Shown here one piece after another: positions 59,301-64,000 of a DNA stretch of 64,000 nt. This DNA comes from Microbacterium natoriense (lineage in GTDB: Bacteria > Actinomycetota > Actinomycetes > Actinomycetales > Microbacteriaceae). The notes under the pieces are model-generated. The model saw only the letters and a program-made list of their open reading frames with translations, did no database searches and was not told the DNA's origin. The first letter of the stretch is position 1; the number at the start of each line of letters is the position of its first letter. The position numbers and the translations under genes are program-made. The stretch spans positions 248,001-312,000 of the forward strand of contig NZ_JAUSXV010000001.1 in the NCBI RefSeq assembly GCF_030816295.1. The letters are read 5' to 3'.

Positions 59301-60167
59301 TCAGGGGCGGGCGAGACGCGTGACCCGCTCACGCCGGGCGCCGACCGCCCGGCAGACCAGGTAGATCACGAATGAGATCGTCGTGATGTACGGGCTGACG
59401 GGAAGAGTGCCCATGATCGCGAGCAGGATGCCACCCACGGCCGACGAGATGCCGAAGACGGCCGCGAGCACCGGGACCGCCACGGGCCCGGTCGCCACTC
59501 TCAGGGCGGCGGCGGCAGGAGTGACGACCAGCGCCATCACCAGCAGTGCGCCGATGATGTGCACGGCGACGGCGACGACGAGTCCGAGCAGCAGCATGAA
59601 GGCGAACGAGACGCCGACCACGGGCACTCCCCGCGCCGCAGCAGCCTGCGGGTCGAGCGAGTCGAATCGCAGCGGACGCCAGATCAGCAGCAGACCGACG
59701 AGCACGAGGCCGCAGATGCCGGCCAGCCAGCTCAGCTGCGCCGACTGCACCGACACGATCTGCCCGGTGAGCAGACTGAACCGCCCGGCGGCCCGGCCGT
59801 TGTAGAGCGACAGGAACAGGATGCCGAGGCCGAGGCCGAACGGCATCAGCACGCCGATGATCGAGTTCCGATCCCTGGCGCGAGCGCCGAGCCAGCCGAT
59901 GATGGCCGCCGCCAGCAGCGAACCGACGAGCGATCCGGCGACCACGTCGACGCCGATGAGCAGCGCCGCCGCGGCTCCGGCGAAGGAGAGCTCGCTGATG
60001 CCGTGCACCGCGAACGCCATGTCGCGCTGCATCACGAACAGGCCGATGAGACCGCCGACCAGTCCGAGGATCGCGCCTGCCCAGACGGAGTTGGAGACCA
60101 GGGCGAGGATCTCGCCGTACTGCGCGACGCCGCCGAACATGGCGTTGCCGATGTCGTCGAGGTTCAC
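59301..60167 (-). CDS. znuB: Zinc ABC transporter permease (ZnuB/AztB-like)
   Basis: 288 residues from GTG 60167, overlapping the znuC stop by 4 bases. Eight or so helices of the ABC-3 type: SVWAGAILGLVGGLIGLFVMQRDMAFAVHGISELSFAGAAAALLIG carries the conserved RDMAFAVHGISELSFAG segment, and VAVHIIGALLVMALVVTPAAAA the second hallmark. It forms the membrane channel of the zinc importer. Confidence 0.93.
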   Translation of the reverse strand: MNLDDIGNAMFGGVAQYGEILALVSNSVWAGAILGLVGGLIGLFVMQRDMAFAVHGISELSFAGAAAALLIGVDVVAGSLVGSLLAAAIIGWLGARARDRNSIIGVLMPFGLGLGILFLSLYNGRAAGRFSLLTGQIVSVQSAQLSWLAGICGLVLVGLLLIWRPLRFDSLDPQAAAARGVPVVGVSFAFMLLLGLVVAVAVHIIGALLVMALVVTPAAAALRVATGPVAVPVLAAVFGISSAVGGILLAIMGTLPVSPYITTISFVIYLVCRAVGARRERVTRLARP

Positions 60168-60991
60168 GCCTCGTCCCCTTCATGGTCGTCGTGGTGGTGC
60201 GCGGTCTGCTCAGCATCCGGAGCACCGACGACGACGAGCCGCCCGCCCGCCTCGAGCACGTACACCGGCGCTCCGTACAACTCTGAGAGCACCTCTGTCG
60301 TCAGCACCTCCTGCGGGGTGCCGAGGGTGAACTGCCCGTTGGCGATGTACAGGATGCGGTCGACGATCTCGAGCACGGGGTTGACGTCGTGGGTGACCAG
60401 CAGCACTCCGGCACCGGTGCGGCGATGTGCATCGATGAGGCCCACCACGGCCTGCTGGTCGGCGAGGTCGAGACTCGTCAGCGGCTCGTCGCACAAGAGC
60501 AGGCGCGGGCTCCCGGCCAGCGCCTGGCCCACGCGGAGTCGCTGCTGTTCTCCCCCGGACAGGATGCCGACGGGCTTGTCGGCGAATGCACGGGCGCCCA
60601 CCGCATCGATCAGCTCATCGGTGCGCGCCCGATCGCCGCGCCGGGGGATGGGCAGTCCGAAGCGGTGCCCGTCGATGCCGAGCGACACGAGGTCTCGGCC
60701 GCGCATCGAGGTCTCGGCGGGCAGCGGCCGCGCCTGGGGCAGGTAGCCGATGCGCCGGTTGCCGCGCCCGCGGACCGGATGGCCGAGGGCCGTGATGCTC
60801 CCTGCCGAGAGCTGCTGGAGCCCGAGTATCGCGCGCAGCAGGGTCGTCTTGCCGGATCCGCTCGGGCCGAGCACGGCGACGAGCTCGCCGGGCGCGACGT
60901 CGAGGTCCAGGCCCTGCCAGAGCTCGCGGTCGCCCCGCCGTATCGCGGCGCCGCGGATCTGCAGCGGCGCCGCGTCGGAAGGAGAGGTCAC
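60164..60991 (-). CDS. znuC: Zinc ABC transporter ATP-binding protein (ZnuC-like)
   Basis: 275 residues from GTG 60991, GTGA overlap with the znuA stop. Walker A GPSGSGKTT (about 42-50), Q-loop YLPQARPL, signature LSGGEQQRLRVGQAL, Walker B LLLCDEPLTSLDL and H-loop VTHDV are complete. The C-terminal tail has HHHDDHEGDEA, a short acidic-histidine end as seen in zinc ATPases. Confidence 0.94.
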   Translation of the reverse strand: MTSPSDAAPLQIRGAAIRRGDRELWQGLDLDVAPGELVAVLGPSGSGKTTLLRAILGLQQLSAGSITALGHPVRGRGNRRIGYLPQARPLPAETSMRGRDLVSLGIDGHRFGLPIPRRGDRARTDELIDAVGARAFADKPVGILSGGEQQRLRVGQALAGSPRLLLCDEPLTSLDLADQQAVVGLIDAHRRTGAGVLLVTHDVNPVLEIVDRILYIANGQFTLGTPQEVLTTEVLSELYGAPVYVLEAGGRLVVVGAPDAEQTAHHHDDHEGDEA

Positions 60992-62016
60992 TTGTCGAGA
61001 TTACCCGCGAGAGTGGTGATGTTGTCCTGCATCCACGTGATGTAGGTCTTGCCCTCGGGCACCACCTCGGTGACCTCCTGCACGGGGGTGCCCGCGGCCT
61101 TCGCCGCGTCGATCACCTGGGTGGTCTCGGCCCCGCCGGTCTGCGCGTTGGCGAACAGCACCTTGACGTCACCGGCCTTGAGCAGATCCAGGGCGTCCAG
61201 CAGGGTGGCCGGCGGCACGTCCTGACCCTCCTCGACTGCTTCGCTGAACGCCTCGGGCGTGACGTTCTCGAGACCGGCGCTCTGCGCGAGGTGCAGCGGC
61301 ACGGGCTCGGTGACGAAGATCTTGTCACCCTCGTGGCTGCTCTTGATCGTGGCGAGCGATTCCTCGAGACCGGCCAGATCGCTCTGGAAGTCGGCGAGGT
61401 TCTTCTCGTAGTCGACCTTGTTCGCGGAGTCCAGGTCGATGAGCTGCTCGGCGATGGCCTCTGCGACGTGCTCCATGGTGTGCGGGTCGTACCAGACGTG
61501 CTCGTTGAAGCCCTCGATGTGGTCATGCCCCTCATGCGTGTCGGCGCCGTCCGCTTCGCCGTCATGCGTGTCGGCGCTCTCGGTGGGCTCACTCTCGTGC
61601 TCGTGGCCGTCCTCGCCCTCGGCGTGGTCGTGCACCTCGGCGCCCGGGTAGTCGTGCGAGTACTCGACGGCCGTGACGACCTCGGCATCCGCGCCTGAGG
61701 CGTCGCGCAGCGATTCCATGTACGAGTCGTAGCCGCCGCCGTTCTCGACGATCAGCTTCGCCTTCTTCACGGTGAGCTGATCGGATGCCGACGCCTCGTA
61801 CTCGTGCGGATCCTGAGACAGCGAGGAGATGATCGACGTCACGTCGACGTGGTCGCCGCCGATGCGGCTGGCGATGTCGCCGTAGACGTTGGTCGAGGCG
61901 ACCACGCTGATGCCCCCCTCGCCGTCGGTCGCCGTCGAACCGGTCGATGCCGAGCACCCCGCGAGGGCGAGAACGGCGACGGAGGCGAGCGTGACGGAGG
62001 CGAGTGGCTTGTGCAT
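60988..62016 (-). CDS. znuA: Zinc-binding lipoprotein of the ABC importer (ZnuA/AztC-like)
   Basis: 342 residues, ATG 62016. Signal peptide with lipobox LALAGC (Cys about 21). Cluster A-I fold: VASTNVYGDIASRIGGDHVDVTSIISSLSQDPHEYEASASDQ (metal His in DPHEYE), an insert rich in His, Glu and Asp at about 123-165 (HDHAEGEDGHEHE, DTHDGEADGADTHEGHDH) that is the zinc-scavenging loop, then FNEHVWYDPHTMEHVAEAI and a late VLFANAQTGGAET. The His-rich loop argues for zinc over manganese. A Zur-like box lies 18 bases ahead of the start. Confidence 0.94.
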   Translation of the reverse strand: MHKPLASVTLASVAVLALAGCSASTGSTATDGEGGISVVASTNVYGDIASRIGGDHVDVTSIISSLSQDPHEYEASASDQLTVKKAKLIVENGGGYDSYMESLRDASGADAEVVTAVEYSHDYPGAEVHDHAEGEDGHEHESEPTESADTHDGEADGADTHEGHDHIEGFNEHVWYDPHTMEHVAEAIAEQLIDLDSANKVDYEKNLADFQSDLAGLEESLATIKSSHEGDKIFVTEPVPLHLAQSAGLENVTPEAFSEAVEEGQDVPPATLLDALDLLKAGDVKVLFANAQTGGAETTQVIDAAKAAGTPVQEVTEVVPEGKTYITWMQDNITTLAGNLDK

Positions 62017-62033
62017 GCCTCCACTCTAAACGC

Positions 62034-62051
62034 TAATGAGAACCATTATCA
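62034..62051 (-). promoter_or_regulatory. Zur-type operator of the znuACB operon
   Basis: TAATGAGAACCATTATCA (minus strand TGATAATGGTTCTCATTA) is an imperfect palindrome close to the TGAtAATnnTTATCA form used by actinobacterial Zur. It is the only such site noticed between 46 and 62 kb and sits over the expected promoter of znuA. Confidence 0.75.
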
Positions 62052-62074
62052 ACTCGGCGGAAACAACCCCGTAG

Positions 62075-62226
62075 CCGGTCGTTGAGCGAGCGATGGTCGT
62101 TGAGCGAGCGAAGCGAGACGAAACGCAGCATCCGCCCTACGGGTAGGACACAGGCGTTTCGTCACTTCGACTCGCTTCGCTCGCTCAGTACGGCGCTCGT
62201 CGCTGCGCTCCTCGCTCAACGACCGG
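62075..62226. repeat. Large palindrome made of inverted dispersed repeats
   Basis: Three nested perfect pairs: CCGGTCGTTGAGCGAG (62075-62090) with 62211-62226, GAGCGAGCGAAGCGAG (62102-62117) with 62171-62186, and ACGAAACGC (62118-62126) with 62154-62162. It lies after the GH13 stop and before znuA and could end GH13 transcription. No gene is seen between 62017 and 62256. Confidence 0.85.
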
Positions 62227-62256
62227 CACACACGAGGCGCTGCGAGAGTCCTGGCG

Positions 62257-63930
62257 TCAGCCGATCAGGCCCGCCGGCGCGATCCACACCGTCGAGTCCC
62301 CCGGCAGCGCCCCCTCGGTCACCGGTCCGAGCACGACGTCCGCGGCATCCGCTCCCAGGTCGAAGGACTCAGAGCCGAAGTTCGTCACGACCTGCCATCC
62401 GTTCGGTCGCGCGAACCGCAGCACGTCGGCACGGCCCGTCTCGATCCACTCCAGGGTCTCGTCCGCCTGCAACCGGCGGCGCAGCCGCAGAGCCTCGCGA
62501 TACAGCGACAGCGTCGATGCGGGGTCCGCGGCCTCGACGTCGACCGCGTAGTCCGCGAACCAGGCCGGCTGCGGCAGGTGGGCGTCGCCGCCGAATCCGA
62601 AAGACGATCCGGATGCCGTCCACGGCAGCGGCACGCGGCATCCGTCCCGCCCGAGCCCGTCGAACTCGCCGCCGCGGAAGAACGCCGGGTCCTGGCGCTG
62701 TTCGGGCGCGATCTCGGCGACCTCCTGCAGGCCGAGCTCCTCACCCTGGTAGAGATACGCGCTGCCGGGCAGGCCGAGCAGCAGCAGCGTGGCGGCGTGC
62801 GCACGGCGCAGACCCTGTTCGAGATCGATGCCGTCGGCCGGTCCGCCTGCGGCGACCCACTCGGTGCCCTGCTTGACCGCTCGTCCTTCGAGAGCCGGCA
62901 ACCCGTAGCGGGTCGCGTGCCGGGTGACGTCGTGGTTCGAGAGCACCCACGTCGTCGACGATCCGCTCATCTGCGACTGCGCGAGGTTCTCGGCGATCAC
63001 CGAGCGGAACTGCCCCGCATCGAAGTCCGCGACCAGCAGGTCGAAGTTGAACGCCTGGCCGAGCCCCTCCGCCGATGCGTACCGCGCGCGACGCTCAGGC
63101 GTCGACACCCACGCCTCGGCGACCGCGGTGCGGGGCGGGTCGTACTCGTCGAAGACCCGACGCCACTCCGCGTAGATCTCGTGCACATCGTCGCGGTCGA
63201 TCAGCGGATGCTTGCCGTCCTGCGGGAGCGCATCGAGCTCGGCCCGACTGGGCAGGGGCTCGGTGAGATCCTTCGTGAGCATGTGCGCCACGTCGATGCG
63301 GAAGCCGTCGACGCCGCGGTCCGACCAGAAGCGCAGGGTCTTCAGGAAGTCGGCCCGCACCTCGGGGTTGTCCCAGTTCAAGTCGGGCTGCTCGGTGGCG
63401 AAGTTGTGGAAGTACCACTGGCCGTCCTCGACGCGCTCCCACGCCGGGCCGCCGAACACCGAGACCCAGTCGGTCGGCGGTTCGGAGCCGTCGGGGCCCG
63501 TGCCCTCGCGGAAGATGTAGCGCTCCCGCGCGGCCGAGCCGCGCCCTGCGGCGAGCGCCTCCTGGAACCACTCGTGCAGGTCGGAGGTGTGGTTGGGGAC
63601 GATGTCGACCACGACGCGGATGCCGCGCTCGTGGAGAGCGGCGACCATGTCGTCGAAGTCGTCGAGCGTTCCGAGCCGCGGGTCGACGTCGCGGTAGTCG
63701 GCGACGTCGTATCCACCGTCGGCCAGCGCCGAGGGGTAGAACGGGCTGAGCCAGACGGCGTCGACTCCGAGGTCGGCCAGGTAGTCGACACGGGAGACGA
63801 TGCCGGGGATGTCGCCCAGTCCGTCTCCGTTCGCATCGGCGAAGCTCCGCGGGTAGATCTGGTAGACGGCGGCCTGACGCCACCATGCGGCGGCGTCGAC
63901 CTTGCGGGTCTCGACGAGAGCGTCGGTCAT
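62257..63930 (-). CDS. GH13 alpha-glucosidase (oligo-1,6-glucosidase/amylase type)
   Basis: 557 residues, ATG 63930. GH13 conserved regions in order: VYQIYPRSFADANGDGLGDI near the start, VVVDIVPNHTSD (region I), GFRIDVAHML with the nucleophile Asp (region II), RTAVAEAWVS with the acid/base Glu (region III) and VLSNHDVTRH with the stabilising Asp (region IV). No signal peptide. Length and QIYPRSF fit cytoplasmic alpha-glucosidases acting on maltose, isomaltose or trehalose-like sugars. The right flank up to the window edge holds only a repeat. Confidence 0.94.
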   Translation of the reverse strand: MTDALVETRKVDAAAWWRQAAVYQIYPRSFADANGDGLGDIPGIVSRVDYLADLGVDAVWLSPFYPSALADGGYDVADYRDVDPRLGTLDDFDDMVAALHERGIRVVVDIVPNHTSDLHEWFQEALAAGRGSAARERYIFREGTGPDGSEPPTDWVSVFGGPAWERVEDGQWYFHNFATEQPDLNWDNPEVRADFLKTLRFWSDRGVDGFRIDVAHMLTKDLTEPLPSRAELDALPQDGKHPLIDRDDVHEIYAEWRRVFDEYDPPRTAVAEAWVSTPERRARYASAEGLGQAFNFDLLVADFDAGQFRSVIAENLAQSQMSGSSTTWVLSNHDVTRHATRYGLPALEGRAVKQGTEWVAAGGPADGIDLEQGLRRAHAATLLLLGLPGSAYLYQGEELGLQEVAEIAPEQRQDPAFFRGGEFDGLGRDGCRVPLPWTASGSSFGFGGDAHLPQPAWFADYAVDVEAADPASTLSLYREALRLRRRLQADETLEWIETGRADVLRFARPNGWQVVTNFGSESFDLGADAADVVLGPVTEGALPGDSTVWIAPAGLIG

Positions 63931-63981
63931 GAGAGGTGGTGCTCCTTGTTTCTTGTAGGTGGTTCTTCGACCGGAACGCCC

Positions 63982-64000
63982 GGTCGTTGAGCGAGCGAAG
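63982..64000. repeat. Dispersed repeat at the window edge
   Basis: GGTCGTTGAGCGAGCGAAG, continuing beyond the window; same family as at 46138, 56232 and 62076. Confidence 0.75.

Overview
The window looks like chromosomal DNA of a high-GC actinobacterium, most likely Microbacteriaceae (Microbacterium or a close relative). This rests on the uniformly high GC, frequent GTG starts, GTGA/ATGA gene overlaps, many wHTH-regulator/transporter pairs, actinobacterial families (ECF-SnoaL sigma factor, CtaG-CopD fusion, bifunctional-type dCTP deaminase) and a dispersed short repeat built around GGTCGTTGAGCGAGC. No phage, integrase, IS element, rRNA or CRISPR array was seen. One tRNA, Gly(CCC), is present.

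Layout. 1-7.1 kb: truncated MFS gene, ECF sigma factor, NTF2-like protein, RIO-family kinase behind a possible leader peptide/hairpin, then a minus-strand unit (NTF2-like, NCS1 permease, agmatinase-family ureohydrolase) divergent from a double-length Lrp/AsnC regulator. 7.2-15.5 kb: UMF1-type MFS, MMPL transporter with divergent TetR regulator, CDF metal transporter beside two divergent histidine-rich MarR-like proteins, a Pro-rich membrane protein and dcd. 15.7-17.5 kb: tRNA-Gly and an MFS exporter.

17.5-32.3 kb is the most coherent block, a plant-glycan side-chain utilisation locus: GH95 alpha-L-fucosidase/galactosidase, AXE1-type acetyl esterase, ROK regulator, an ABC sugar importer without its own ATPase (two permeases and a lipoprotein), cytoplasmic GH36 alpha-galactosidase, secreted GH27 with CBM_X2 (frameshifted here) and an enolase-superfamily sugar-acid dehydratase. 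Four promoters carry the same 23-bp imperfect palindrome, which fits one local regulator, probably the ROK protein.

32.3-45 kb: small regulator/enzyme and regulator/transporter sets (MerR-SDR, MarR-FAD monooxygenase, wHTH-ABC exporter), CPBP protease, aquaporin, APC permease, CorA and a serine-hydrolase-fold lipoprotein whose catalytic motifs are degenerate. 45-46 kb: DUF2470 protein and heme oxygenase with a DtxR/IdeR-type iron box. 46-51 kb: PIF1/RecD-like helicase, a membrane protein, CopD-CtaG fusion and HU. 51.4-52.5 kb: an AbiEi/DUF559 gene bracketed by two copies of a structured repeat.

52.5-62 kb: rpmB-rpmG-rpsN, all encoding cysteine-poor (zinc-independent) forms, with a structured leader; then a tightly overlapping minus-strand operon zur - COG0701 permease - TIGR03943 protein - membrane beta-propeller protein - 3-methyladenine glycosylase; then a znuA-znuC-znuB zinc importer with a Zur-like box before znuA. 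The window ends in a GH13 alpha-glucosidase gene separated from znuA by a large repeat-derived palindrome.
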